A stretch of 64,000 nucleotides of DNA from an uncultured bacterium (GTDB lineage Bacteria > Hydrogenedentota > Hydrogenedentia > Hydrogenedentales > Hydrogenedentaceae), in contig CALLRP010000003.1 of the NCBI GenBank assembly GCA_938014335.1, positions 48,614 to 112,613 of the forward strand, given 5' to 3'. The position numbers were made by a program, and so were the translations under genes. Of this stretch, positions 7,379 through 15,792 are shown in pieces. Position 1 is the stretch's first letter. Each line of letters begins with the position of its first letter. The notes beneath the pieces are model-generated. The model was not told the origin of the DNA. It did not search any database and saw only the letters and a program-made list of their open reading frames with translations.

Positions 7379-8641
7379 ATGAATCAAAATATTCGTTTGG
7401 GCTATCGGTGGTTGGGTTGGTTTCGTTCGTTTTTTTCATTGCGGGAAACACAACGTACGAAAGCAAGACATGCTTCACGCCGTTCGTTAGTTTTTGATAC
7501 GCCGAAATATCACTTTCAAGATTTTATTCCTTTACCGGATAATGTCCCTTTCCAGATGTTGGAGGTATATCGTTATCTTCGGGATAATGTACCTGATTTA
7601 TCCGATGCGGTCTGGACATGGAAACGGCTATGTAATACGGGGTTTAAATGTGTGTGGTTGGATACAACATCGGAATTGGCAAAGCGGGAGGCTCAGGAAT
7701 GTATTGAGCAGTTGAACCGTCGCATGAATCACGGGGAAGGGGGAATTACACATCTGTTAGATATTCTCTATACCTCACTGTTTACTTATGGGGCGTCTGC
7801 CATGGAGATTGTTTTTTCGCCGCGGGGGAGCCAGATTTATGATGTGGTACCGGTAGATGTGTGGACGGTTCGTTTCCGCTGGGAGAATGGGAGATGGCAG
7901 GCGTATCAGGTGCTTGCGGAAGAAACGATTCGGCTCCCCCGCGAACGGTTCGTGTATATTGCCCTGGACCGCGATGGGACGAATCCATATGGTCGTTCTT
8001 TGTTCCGTTCACTGCAGAATGTGGTTCGGATTCAGCAGAGATTGATGGAGGATATGTCACGGGCAATGCATAATGCGGGTTGGGCGAGATTGCATGTGCA
8101 ATATAAGCCTGACCCACGAGGGGTGAATGAGACGGAAGAGGAATATCAGAATCGCATGGATGCTAATTTAGAAGAGGTGCGTAATCAAATGAGTACTTTA
8201 GGTGTGGACCAGAATGTTGTTACTTTTGACAATATTGGAATATCGGTAGTTCAGGGAGCTCATCGTTCTTTAGCGTTTTATGAAACCCAGCGTGCAATTG
8301 AGGAACAGATTATTACAGGAACGCATACAATGCCCATTTTGTTAGGTCGCAATTATGGCACTACGGAGACTTACGGCACGGTACAGTACGAGATTATGAA
8401 TCGGCAGGTGGATACGATAAATCAAACCTTAGCACGCGTTTTTGAACGGATTTATCGGTTGGAATTGGCATTGCATGGAATTCGAGCGGAGTTTACGATT
8501 CAGCCTAATTCGAATAGCACAGCGGATACTCTAAAAAAATCATTGATAGAGACGCGACGGATTAATTCGTTGATTCAGTTATTTCAATCCGGGGTTATTT
8601 CAAAAGAGGAACTGCGAAGAGCAATAGAAACGATTTTTTGA
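7379..8641 (+). CDS. Phage portal-like protein
   Basis: 420 aa. The sequence has the pattern of phage portal proteins: an N-terminal region ending in repeated aromatic and acidic residues (LEVYRYLRDNVPDLSDAVWTWKRL), a central beta-rich wing (YDVVPVDVWTVRFRWENGRWQAYQVL) and a helical C-terminal half. The latter includes YETQRAIEEQIITGTHTMPILLG followed by a TTETYGTVQYEI helix. Portals form the 12-mer ring at one capsid vertex through which DNA passes. A Mu gp29-like or SPP1/HK97-like assignment needs a profile search. The ATG at 7379 is chosen over a TTG at 7373 for its AAGGGA site. It is the first gene of the cassette; no terminase lies upstream. Confidence 0.75.
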   Translation: MNQNIRLGYRWLGWFRSFFSLRETQRTKARHASRRSLVFDTPKYHFQDFIPLPDNVPFQMLEVYRYLRDNVPDLSDAVWTWKRLCNTGFKCVWLDTTSELAKREAQECIEQLNRRMNHGEGGITHLLDILYTSLFTYGASAMEIVFSPRGSQIYDVVPVDVWTVRFRWENGRWQAYQVLAEETIRLPRERFVYIALDRDGTNPYGRSLFRSLQNVVRIQQRLMEDMSRAMHNAGWARLHVQYKPDPRGVNETEEEYQNRMDANLEEVRNQMSTLGVDQNVVTFDNIGISVVQGAHRSLAFYETQRAIEEQIITGTHTMPILLGRNYGTTETYGTVQYEIMNRQVDTINQTLARVFERIYRLELALHGIRAEFTIQPNSNSTADTLKKSLIETRRINSLIQLFQSGVISKEELRRAIETIF

Positions 8642-8686
8642 TAGCAAATTATTTAACCATAATATTTTTAACAAAGGAGTTTGTTT

Positions 8687-9394
8687 ATGAGCATAATTGA
8701 TAGACTTTGTTTAGGAGAAAGATGGGGTGAAGTGGTGAGTGTTCTTCCCGAAAATCTTTCTACAGAGCAGGATAGGAATATTGAGCATGCGGAGATTAAT
8801 CAGTTTACTTTGCGACCTCTTACACCGGAGGAGTATGTGGTTTTCACTTTGGATTTGTGTCACAACCAGGTAGACCGTCATTTCAGTTGTTTTCCTGAGG
8901 ATGAGTTGGATGCAATCAATAAAAAAGTACCGGGCAGACCGCTGATGGAGCGTCACGATGTGCGCGGTTCTTTACCGCGTGGGACTTTTTTCCATTCTGC
9001 ATTGCATCAGCATGGGGATAGAGTTTCGGTTCGCCCGAAGGTATATGTGTTGAGATTAGAGGAAAACCGAAACTTTATTGCAAATATTGAAGGGGGCGTA
9101 TATCGGGAAACTTCGATAGGTTTTTCGTTTTCCTTTCCGGAGTGCTCGGTTTGTGGTCAGGATATTCGTCGGTGTGTGCATGTGCCGGGCGAGAAATATG
9201 AGGGGAGGATGTGCTTTTATCGTATGCGGGGAGTTCAAGATGTTTTAGAAGGGTCGGTAGTAGCGTGTGGGTCGCAGGGGACATCGTTTGTATCGGATAT
9301 ACGCAGTTATTGGTTGGAGCAACTCGGAGAGAAAGGTTTCTATTTGTCTCCACAAGGTGGTATAGAAAAAAGTTGTGTATGGTGTAAAGAATAA
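8687..9394 (+). CDS. Phage prohead protease-like protein with zinc-binding insert
   Basis: 235 aa. The beginning (FTLRPLTPEEYVVFTLDLCHNQVDRHFSCF) and the later block CSVCGQDIRRCVHVPGEKYEG-RMC match a group of phage head-maturation proteases that carry a CxxC...CxH zinc-type insert. Candidate catalytic residues of the S78-like fold are His in MERHDV and Ser in RETSIGFSF, about 53 residues apart. The enzyme would cleave scaffold and capsid protein during head maturation. The short MCP with no obvious large N-terminal delta domain is worth noting. The ATG at 8687 follows AAAGGAG; an earlier TTG is less likely. It lies between the portal and capsid genes as in phages. Confidence 0.7.
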   Translation: MSIIDRLCLGERWGEVVSVLPENLSTEQDRNIEHAEINQFTLRPLTPEEYVVFTLDLCHNQVDRHFSCFPEDELDAINKKVPGRPLMERHDVRGSLPRGTFFHSALHQHGDRVSVRPKVYVLRLEENRNFIANIEGGVYRETSIGFSFSFPECSVCGQDIRRCVHVPGEKYEGRMCFYRMRGVQDVLEGSVVACGSQGTSFVSDIRSYWLEQLGEKGFYLSPQGGIEKSCVWCKE

Positions 9395-9437
9395 TTTCAC
9401 AGAGTGGAATACAAACAAGAATGAAGGGAGGTTTTTT

Positions 9438-9635
9438 ATGGTGCGGTCATCCCGTTTGCCAAAGCGAAGAAATCAATATGATGCGATAAGCGGTCTTTGT
9501 GAAGATGTGAGTGAACTGCGGGAGCGTATCACACGATTAGAACAATCGTTGTTTCGTGGTTTGTGGCTTTTGTTAGCCAATTTGCTTGGGGTCGTTTTCT
9601 CACTAATACAACAAGGGATATTTCTTAACCATTAA
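9438..9635 (+). CDS. Small coiled-coil and membrane protein of the cassette
   Basis: 65 aa. A basic N-terminus is followed by a short coiled coil (YDAISGLCEDVSELRERITRLEQS) and one hydrophobic segment (LWLLLANLLGVVFSLI). The layout recalls XhlA-type phage lysis accessory proteins, but the gene lies among head genes and no family is certain. The start is at ATG 9438, 6 nt after GGGAGG. It is 17 nt upstream of the next gene. Confidence 0.6.
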   Translation: MVRSSRLPKRRNQYDAISGLCEDVSELRERITRLEQSLFRGLWLLLANLLGVVFSLIQQGIFLNH

Positions 9636-9652
9636 AGAAAGGAGGTGATTGT

Positions 9653-10366
9653 ATGTTTTGTCGGATGAGGGAATATCAAGGAGAAATTCCCGGGGATGTG
9701 CCTCTTCATTCTGAGGGACGATTTGTATTACATGCCCATAAGGATAAGCAGGGTTCACATCTTGACCTGCGAATTGAACAAAAAGGCTATCTGTTAGGGT
9801 GGCGAATTGATGATACAGAACTACGTGATGAGTTATGGGGGACGGAAAAACTTCCACATGACCCTTCTTTGCTGGAAAAGGGAGCGGGGATAGATGTAAA
9901 GCAGACAGGTGAATATCGCTGGTTTAGCCACGGTGATGGAAATGGCTATCTGACATTGCGAATGAAGAACAACCAAATCTTCACTTATCGTGTAGAACGC
10001 TGGGGAGGCTTTTCCATTCGTTTACAGCGGGCCTTGTGGCAATATATGCGGAAGTGGCAGATGTCACCATCGGAAGTGTTGGCTCTATTAGAGGATGGGG
10101 TAACCGCTCGGGAATATGCTATCCAGCGGATATGCGGTCTGGGCAGATACCTGGAAGGGGACAATTTTGACACATCACAGTGGGAGAAGGTCATGTCTCG
10201 ATGTTCATTAAAAGAAATCTATGCCAATTTACAAAAATGGGAGGCTCGTTTGGAGTGTCAGAATCCCCCTACGAGATTGTCGCGAACAGAAAAAGTAGAT
10301 GAAACAGGGATAGAACAGAAAAATACACGAACCAATATGAACCTGTTGAATTTGGTTCGAGGGTAA
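9653..10366 (+). CDS. LigD 3'-phosphoesterase-like domain protein in the capsid cassette
   Basis: 237 aa. Residues 20-110 resemble the phosphoesterase (LigD_N) domain of bacterial NHEJ ligase D. The core is FVLHAHKDKQGSHLDLRIE then GYLLGWRI, parallel to the family's FVxxxHxxxxLHYDFRLE and LKSWA. The metal and phosphate residues His, His, Asp and Arg correspond to H29, H36, D38 and R40, with one extra residue between the histidines. A GEYRW segment stands where the family has GxYGxG. The rest (110-237) is helical and unassigned. If active it would trim 3'-phosphate or ribonucleotide ends; it could instead have become structural. It starts after a full-strength GGAGGTGAT site. The family link was made by eye. 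Confidence 0.55.
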   Translation: MFCRMREYQGEIPGDVPLHSEGRFVLHAHKDKQGSHLDLRIEQKGYLLGWRIDDTELRDELWGTEKLPHDPSLLEKGAGIDVKQTGEYRWFSHGDGNGYLTLRMKNNQIFTYRVERWGGFSIRLQRALWQYMRKWQMSPSEVLALLEDGVTAREYAIQRICGLGRYLEGDNFDTSQWEKVMSRCSLKEIYANLQKWEARLECQNPPTRLSRTEKVDETGIEQKNTRTNMNLLNLVRG

Positions 10367-10400
10367 GGAAAAACAAGTGAGATACAAAGGAGGATGAATT

Positions 10401-10781
10401 ATGGCATTTGGAGATATTGGCGGGACATATACGGAATTAATCATCACCTGTAGTACGCCGATAACGGGACCGGTGAATATCCGTCGTGGGGATGCAGTGA
10501 AACTTATCGGTGGGTATGAGGTAAGCAATACTTTTACAGGTGAAGATATAATATTTGGGCAGGCAATGAAAGATTGCGATACGAATGATACCGCAATCCC
10601 TGTGAAGGTGCGGGGCATTTGCATATTTGACTATGTGGGAGTTCCCCCTACGGTGAACGGTTCACAAGGGGTTGTGGGTTCTACTACTTCGGGAAAGGTC
10701 AAAGCCCCTACATCGGGAAATGGCTTCGGCAGGGTTGTTAAAGTAGAACCTCCGGTCAATCGTGTTCATGTTTTACTCTAA
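10401..10781 (+). CDS. Capsid decoration (DUF2190-like) protein
   Basis: 126 aa, Gly/Val/Thr-rich and beta-dominated. PVNIRRGDAVKLIGGYEVSN and PVKVRGICIFDYVG are typical of small capsid cement proteins such as DUF2190/lambda gpD-like families, which trim and stabilise HK97-type shells. It lies directly before the major capsid gene (18 nt), as cement genes usually do. AAAGGAGGATG precedes the ATG. Confidence 0.65.
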   Translation: MAFGDIGGTYTELIITCSTPITGPVNIRRGDAVKLIGGYEVSNTFTGEDIIFGQAMKDCDTNDTAIPVKVRGICIFDYVGVPPTVNGSQGVVGSTTSGKVKAPTSGNGFGRVVKVEPPVNRVHVLL

Positions 10782-10799
10782 AAAGTATAGGAGGGAATT

Positions 10800-11849
10800 A
10801 TGATGGTATCTACATCTACAAAATTAGTGGAACAGATGAAGTTTTTATCTCAGCCGAAAGAAAAGTTGTTTGCGCTGCGTGGAAAAGAGTTATATGAAAC
10901 ACTAAATAATTTGGGTTTAACACATACACAATATTTTCGTGCGTTAGGCACGGATATGGAAGAGTATTGTGCTCGCGAGTTTGGTATAGACCTATATCAA
11001 ATCACGGTGGAACGATTTTTTCAGACAGACCCAAATGCAAAGTGGCTCTTTCCGGATTTGGTACGCGAGTCGGTAGTCGCGGGAATGACGGGAAAACCCG
11101 TGTATTCACAATTGATAATTCGGGATGAACGCATAGACAGTGCGGTCTATGATGTGCCGTATGTTGAGGAATTGGAAGAAGAGGAAGAATTGCGAAGTGT
11201 GGGTGAAGGTGCGGTAATCCCTGAGTCACAAATAAAGTATGGTAATCGAATTATCCAACTGCAGAAATTGGGACGAGGCATATTAGCGTCGTATGAGGTT
11301 ATCCGACGCATGTCTGTGGATATGTTGCGGGTGCATCTTCGCAGGATAGGCGAGTGTCTCGGCAGGAATCTGGATAAACGGCTGGCATATGTCCTTGTGG
11401 GGGGGGATGCATCAGGTTCTACTGCTCCGGAAGTATTAAATACGGAAACCATCGGGACATGGAAATATACAGACCTGGTTCGTGCGTTTTTGCATCTGAC
11501 CACGAAGAATTTTTTCAAGCCGACCCATTTGATTGCCAATTCAGAAACGATGGAAAAAATATTGTCTCTATCGGAGGTGGCTGATTCTGCATTATTTGAT
11601 TTTGCGAAATCGGGTAATTTGCCTACTCCGCTGGGTGTTAAGTTGGTACCGATGCCGGACCATCCGTCGGATTGCTTTACTTTGCTGGATTCCCGCTATG
11701 CTGTGCAGAAGTTAACAGAACAGGATGTGCTGGTAGAGAGTGACCGATTGATACATCAGCAATGGGACCGCAGTTATCTAACAGTAGTTACGGACTTTGC
11801 GATTATTTACCAGAAGGCGAGAGTGGTAATGCGTTCTGATTGGAATTAG
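10800..11849 (+). CDS. HK97-fold major capsid protein
   Basis: 349 aa. The sequence follows the HK97-type major capsid pattern: a helical N-arm, an E-loop region with acidic YVEELEEEEELRSVGEGAVIPESQIKYGNR, a spine helix (LASYEVIRRMSVDMLRVHLRRIGECLGRNLDKRLAYVLVGG), and an A-domain with PTHLIANSETMEKIL, VKLVPMPDHPSDCFTLLDSRYAVQ and the closing FAIIYQKARVVMR. It would form the icosahedral shell. The ORF is intact. Two in-frame ATGs follow AGGAGGG; the second is equally plausible. A strong terminator follows, which separates the head genes from the lysis genes. Confidence 0.8.
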   Translation: MMVSTSTKLVEQMKFLSQPKEKLFALRGKELYETLNNLGLTHTQYFRALGTDMEEYCAREFGIDLYQITVERFFQTDPNAKWLFPDLVRESVVAGMTGKPVYSQLIIRDERIDSAVYDVPYVEELEEEEELRSVGEGAVIPESQIKYGNRIIQLQKLGRGILASYEVIRRMSVDMLRVHLRRIGECLGRNLDKRLAYVLVGGDASGSTAPEVLNTETIGTWKYTDLVRAFLHLTTKNFFKPTHLIANSETMEKILSLSEVADSALFDFAKSGNLPTPLGVKLVPMPDHPSDCFTLLDSRYAVQKLTEQDVLVESDRLIHQQWDRSYLTVVTDFAIIYQKARVVMRSDWN

Positions 11850-11873
11850 GGAGTTTATGGACTATTAAAGAGG

Positions 11874-11910
11874 GGGCTTATAGGTCGTGTGAGACCTATA
11901 AGCCCTTTTT
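11874..11910 (+). terminator. Intrinsic terminator after the capsid gene
   Basis: A perfect 13-bp stem (11874-11886 with 11893-11905) closes a 6-nt loop and is followed by TTTTT. It begins 24 nt after the capsid stop codon. Confidence 0.92.
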
Positions 11911-11922
11911 AGAGGATGTACC

Positions 11923-12381
11923 ATGCAAGATCGAAATAATCTGCGAATCGCAGTAGAACTCAACGGACAATGGGTCATAACACATTTCAACTTAAAAGAG
12001 TTTGAGAATGATAACGGCTGGGTAATGATACATCGTTCGGTGATTGTGTCACTAACACAAGTGCGGAAGGAGTTGACAAAGATGTTCGGTGATGAGGTGG
12101 AGATTATCATCACGGATTCCACCCGCACACCGCAAGACCTGGAAAAGGTAGGGAACAAATTGGGATGGGTAGATAAAGGAGGAGTAGTCTCTCGAAATTC
12201 AAAACATTTAGAAAAATTCGGTGGGATTGCAGTGGACTTCTATGCGAGGTTTAAGCAAAGTAAGAAGCGAATCCCCTCTTATCAGATAGAAGCGGTATGC
12301 AGGAAATATTTTGATTATATCAAAACAGATTACGCAGATGGACATATCCATGCGGATAATCGGAAACAAATTATGAAATAA
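11923..12381 (+). CDS. M15-type peptidase, probable endolysin
   Basis: 152 aa. The C-terminal half has the metal site of zinc D-Ala-D-Ala carboxypeptidases of the M15 group: TDSTRTPQDLE, SKHLEKFGGIAVDFYA (H95 and D105) and DGHIHAD (H141/H143). The His-to-Asp spacing is nine residues, longer than the usual six, so it is a divergent member. Phage enzymes of this kind cut peptidoglycan cross-links at lysis. It has no signal peptide, which fits dependence on the holin-like protein encoded 12 nt downstream. AGAGGA precedes the ATG. It lies after the capsid terminator, so it may have its own promoter or depend on read-through. Confidence 0.7.
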   Translation: MQDRNNLRIAVELNGQWVITHFNLKEFENDNGWVMIHRSVIVSLTQVRKELTKMFGDEVEIIITDSTRTPQDLEKVGNKLGWVDKGGVVSRNSKHLEKFGGIAVDFYARFKQSKKRIPSYQIEAVCRKYFDYIKTDYADGHIHADNRKQIMK

Positions 12382-12393
12382 GGAGGATGTAAT

Positions 12394-12774
12394 ATGGTAA
12401 TAACAAATATTCCGGTGTTAGACCAAATCCTTTTTTATTCCCTGGTTACGATGTTTGGAAGTATCTGGGTTATTATGCGGGCTTACGAGTTGTATCAGCA
12501 ATTGAGAAATTCGAAGTATCGGTTAGCGTTAACCATCATTGAAAGTGCAGTACAGAAAACCTATGATACCTACACACGGGAGATAAAGAAATCACGCGAG
12601 GACGGTAAGTTAACACCAGAGGAACGGAATAAAGCATTGGAGATGTCGATGAAGATGGCAATAGAAATGGCACGAGGACAAAATTTGGAATTGAACAGGA
12701 TAATACGGAAAGAGTTGTTGCCTTACCTTATCCATCAGGCGTTGCAAAAACTAAAATTGCAAAGGGTGAAGTGA
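12394..12774 (+). CDS. Holin-like membrane protein
   Basis: 126 aa with one membrane helix near the N-terminus (about 10-28), a helical region and a basic C-terminus (LQKLKLQRVK). The architecture (single N-terminal membrane helix, then AVQKTYDTYTREIKKSREDGKLTPEERNKALEMSM) resembles LL-H-type phage holins. Holins open the inner membrane so that the endolysin reaches the wall. Function is inferred from this layout and from the adjacent M15 gene. AAGGAGGATG gives a strong ribosome site. Confidence 0.6.
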   Translation: MVITNIPVLDQILFYSLVTMFGSIWVIMRAYELYQQLRNSKYRLALTIIESAVQKTYDTYTREIKKSREDGKLTPEERNKALEMSMKMAIEMARGQNLELNRIIRKELLPYLIHQALQKLKLQRVK

Positions 12775-12777
12775 GAA

Positions 12778-12795
12778 GTCGGACGAGTCAGAGAG
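12778..12795 (+). repeat. Two units of a 9-nt tandem repeat
   Basis: GTCGGACGA followed by GTCAGAGAG, starting 3 nt after the holin-like gene's stop codon. The same 9-nt register recurs at 58210-58245 and 61339-61374, also just after stop codons and in the same orientation relative to the upstream gene. Confidence 0.5.
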
Positions 12796-12797
12796 GG

Positions 12798-12827
12798 AAA
12801 CGGGTTGCAGCAGCAACCCGTTTTTTT
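12798..12827 (+). terminator. Intrinsic terminator closing the phage-like cassette
   Basis: An 8-bp GC-rich stem CGGGTTGC/GCAACCCG (12801-12808 with 12813-12820) has an AGCA loop, is extended by AAA/TTT and is followed by seven T. Confidence 0.93.
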
Positions 12828-12885
12828 ATGATAATATAGTTTCGGAATTTTGAAAACATAAAAACTAAAATAAAAAGGGAAAAGT

Positions 12886-14664
12886 ATGAAAATGTTCTTT
12901 TTATTGTTTTTTTTTACGGTGTTGTTTCTTGGAGTATCTGTTGAGGCAGAAGAAGTGCCCCGAGCAGAACATCCACGTCCGGATATGCAAAGAAAGAATT
13001 GGATTAATCTGAATGGGTCATGGGAATTTGTCGAGACGGATGATGATAATGCGAAGTTTTTAGAACCTGCTTCTCAATATCCTGAGCGTATTATTGTCCC
13101 GTTCTGTCGTGAGAGTGAATTGTCGGGATTGAACCGTAAACATTTTGTCCGAAATGTGTGGTATCGTCGCAATTTCATTGTCCCGACAGATTGGAAAGAA
13201 AATCGTGTATTGTTACATATCGGTGCGTGTGATTGGAGGACCCAGGTATGGGTTAATGGAAGTCTTTGTGGCGAGCATTTCGGGGGGAGTGCCCCCATTA
13301 CATGTGATATAACCCGTGTTTTGAAGGATGGGGAGAATACTGTTGTGATACATGCCTATGATGATGTTCGCACGGGTGTTCAGGCCGGGGGCAAACAATC
13401 TACGAAGCCAGAAAGTCATGGTTGTGTTTACACACGAACAACGGGTATCTGGCAGACAGTATGGTTAGAAAGTGTTGGAAAGACATATATTCATCGGTTT
13501 CGGGTGTATTCCGATGTGGATAATCGGCAGGTGAAAGTGCAAGCGTTTTGTCGTGGCGATTTGGAGGCGGGCTTGAAATTTCAGGCAGAGGCTCTGTTCA
13601 ATGGTGCGGTCGTGGGTTCTGCTTCGGTGTCTTTGAATGGGGATACAGCAAGTTTAGTTATTCCGTTGAGTGTGCTTCAACTCTGGGAACCGAGTCAACC
13701 TAACCTGTATGACCTTAAATTGTCCCTGAAACAAGGTGATACAGTTGTAGATGGTGTAATGTCTTATTTGGGTATGCGGAAGATAACATTGGAAGGGAGA
13801 AAGTTCCTCATAAACGGTAAGGCGATTTTCCATCGCACGGTGTTGGACCAGGGATTTTATCCGACAGGTATCTGGACGGCACCGAGCGATGATGAGTTGC
13901 GAGCGGATATTGAGCGCTCGATGAATGTTGGGTTTAACGGTGCACGCCTACATCAAAAGGTATTTGAACCACGGTTCCTATATTGGGCAGATAAATTGGG
14001 ATATATCGTTTGGGGCGAATTTCCGGATTGGGGCTTTGACCATAATAATCCCGCAGGACAACTTCACTATATTAACGAATGGCGGGAGGTCGTAGAACGG
14101 GACTTCAATCATCCGTCGATTATCGGCTGGTGCCCGTTTAATGAGACACCGAAGGAAGCCGTTCCTTTACAACGGGTAGTCTTTGAATTGACGCGTGTAA
14201 TAGACCCAACACGACCTATTCTGGAATCCAGTGGGTGGACACATGGCTATCCCTACCCGATGGTGATAGATGCCCATGATTATGAGCAAGACCCTGTCAA
14301 GTTCAAAGAAAAATGGGATAAAGTAAAAGACAATCCTCCGAAACCTGATTCACCTTATGCGGATAGTCGGGCTGTACCGTTTTTTATCAGTGAATACGGA
14401 GGTATTGGCTGGGATGTGGAAAGCGGTGGTTGGGGTTATGGCAATAACCCGAAAACATTGGAGGAATTTTATCAGCGATTGGAAGGGTTGACCAAAGCGA
14501 TTTTGGATAACCCGTATATTTTTGGTTTTTGCTACACGCAGTTGACGAACATTGAGCAGGAACAAAACGGTATTTACACTTATGAGCGTAAACCTAAATT
14601 TGACCTTGAGCGCATTAAAGGCATTTTCTCGGCAGAATCAGCCTACGAAAAGGAAGAGAAATAG
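12886..14664 (+). CDS. Secreted GH2 family glycoside hydrolase
   Basis: 592 aa with a signal peptide (residues 1-22). The GH2 sugar-binding domain (about 30-195) starts at HPRPDMQRKNWINLNGSWEF, an Ig-like domain follows (200-295), then a TIM barrel. The acid/base Glu is E420 in GWCPFNETPKE and the nucleophile Glu is E503 in FFISEYGG. GH2 enzymes include beta-galactosidases, beta-glucuronidases and beta-mannosidases; substrate cannot be fixed from the motif. It is shorter than LacZ-type members, without a C-terminal beta-sandwich. It follows the phage-cassette terminator and is probably an independent unit. Confidence 0.9.
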   Translation: MKMFFLLFFFTVLFLGVSVEAEEVPRAEHPRPDMQRKNWINLNGSWEFVETDDDNAKFLEPASQYPERIIVPFCRESELSGLNRKHFVRNVWYRRNFIVPTDWKENRVLLHIGACDWRTQVWVNGSLCGEHFGGSAPITCDITRVLKDGENTVVIHAYDDVRTGVQAGGKQSTKPESHGCVYTRTTGIWQTVWLESVGKTYIHRFRVYSDVDNRQVKVQAFCRGDLEAGLKFQAEALFNGAVVGSASVSLNGDTASLVIPLSVLQLWEPSQPNLYDLKLSLKQGDTVVDGVMSYLGMRKITLEGRKFLINGKAIFHRTVLDQGFYPTGIWTAPSDDELRADIERSMNVGFNGARLHQKVFEPRFLYWADKLGYIVWGEFPDWGFDHNNPAGQLHYINEWREVVERDFNHPSIIGWCPFNETPKEAVPLQRVVFELTRVIDPTRPILESSGWTHGYPYPMVIDAHDYEQDPVKFKEKWDKVKDNPPKPDSPYADSRAVPFFISEYGGIGWDVESGGWGYGNNPKTLEEFYQRLEGLTKAILDNPYIFGFCYTQLTNIEQEQNGIYTYERKPKFDLERIKGIFSAESAYEKEEK

Positions 14665-14706
14665 AGCCATTCTTTTTGAGGTTTATATTTATACTGGAGA
14701 AAGGGT

Positions 14707-15207
14707 ATGAGTGAAATAGCGATTATTAAATACGAATTCGTATGCTCATCTCATCAAGCACAGAAGGATATTATACAAATACCGTCGTTTGTAGAGCCTG
14801 AATTACAAGATTGGATTCGGAGAGGGTCTTTGAAAGGGGCTACTTTGAGGGGTGTAAACCTCGAAGGTGTTTGGTTAGAAGGGATAGATTTTTCTAATGC
14901 TGACCTTACGGAGGCATGTCTCGAATTTGCAGTTTTAAGTTCATGCAATTTTCAAAATTGTAATTTAGAAAGAGCCCATTTAAAGCGAGCCAATTTAATC
15001 GGAGCCCATTTGGAATCTGCAAATCTGAGCGGTGCAGATCTGTATTATGCTCGGTTAACCTGTGCGAACTTGCAGAGGGCCGATTTAAGCGGTGCCAATT
15101 TAGAACGGACTATTCTACGGTGTGCAGATTTGACAGGTGTACGGTTGACGAATGCTCGGGGAAATCCTGTTATTGACCGAACAAAGATGGAGGGGATTGT
15201 CTCATGA
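14707..15207 (+). CDS. Pentapeptide-repeat protein
   Basis: 166 aa. From about residue 38 it is built of A(D/N)LXX-type pentapeptides (LKGATLRGVNLEGVWLEG, then many of the ANLSGADL kind), which fold into a right-handed square beta-helix. There is no signal peptide, so it is presumably cytoplasmic. Function is unknown; some relatives mimic DNA and protect gyrase. Its stop overlaps the start of the next gene by 4 nt, indicating translational coupling. Confidence 0.88.
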   Translation: MSEIAIIKYEFVCSSHQAQKDIIQIPSFVEPELQDWIRRGSLKGATLRGVNLEGVWLEGIDFSNADLTEACLEFAVLSSCNFQNCNLERAHLKRANLIGAHLESANLSGADLYYARLTCANLQRADLSGANLERTILRCADLTGVRLTNARGNPVIDRTKMEGIVS

Positions 15208-15758
15208 TGGTTTATCATTTTTGTACAGTGGTTAATGAAGCCAATGCGTATCTGTTGATAGATGAGGAGAGGGGTGAAGGCTTACTGATAGATGTGCCCA
15301 CATGGACGGGAAGGATGAAAAAAGTTCTGGATGAGCATAACGCTAAACTTGTGGGTGTTTTTATTACGCATGAACATTACGACCATACTTCCGGACTGAA
15401 TGATTTGTATAAACAATATACGGACATTAGAAAATACCCGAGCCGGGAGTTTTTTTATAATCCGGAAGATGGAAAGCATAATAAACTTATAGTGGGTGAA
15501 TGGGAGGGGGAAATATTATACTTGCCGGGTCATACGCCGGATAGTGTGGGGTTGCATATCGGGAATGTAATATTTACGGGAGATGCCCTTTTCGCAGGTT
15601 CGGTCGGTGGGACAATCAGTCCACGAGAGGCAAAACAACAAATTGAAGCCTTGCGAAAATATGTTCTTATTTTACCTGAAAATACACTTGTCCTTTCAGG
15701 GCACGGACCCGCCACATCTATCGGTATCGAGAAAAGGTATAATCCTTTTTTACAATGA
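15204..15758 (+). CDS. Metallo-beta-lactamase-fold hydrolase (glyoxalase II-like)
   Basis: 184 aa. It has the zinc motif THEHYDHTSG (HxHxDH), a histidine in LPGHTPDSVG, the bridging Asp in FTGDALFAGSVGG and the last His in LSGHGPATS. These match the glyoxalase II/YcbL type, which hydrolyses thioesters such as S-lactoylglutathione. Length is shorter than full glyoxalase II (about 250 aa), as in YcbL-like proteins. ATGA overlap with the pentapeptide gene suggests they are one operon. Two adjacent ATGs are possible starts. Confidence 0.88.
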   Translation: MMVYHFCTVVNEANAYLLIDEERGEGLLIDVPTWTGRMKKVLDEHNAKLVGVFITHEHYDHTSGLNDLYKQYTDIRKYPSREFFYNPEDGKHNKLIVGEWEGEILYLPGHTPDSVGLHIGNVIFTGDALFAGSVGGTISPREAKQQIEALRKYVLILPENTLVLSGHGPATSIGIEKRYNPFLQ

Positions 15759-15792
15759 GAAAAAAGCAAATAGCAGAGGGAAACCGATACAT

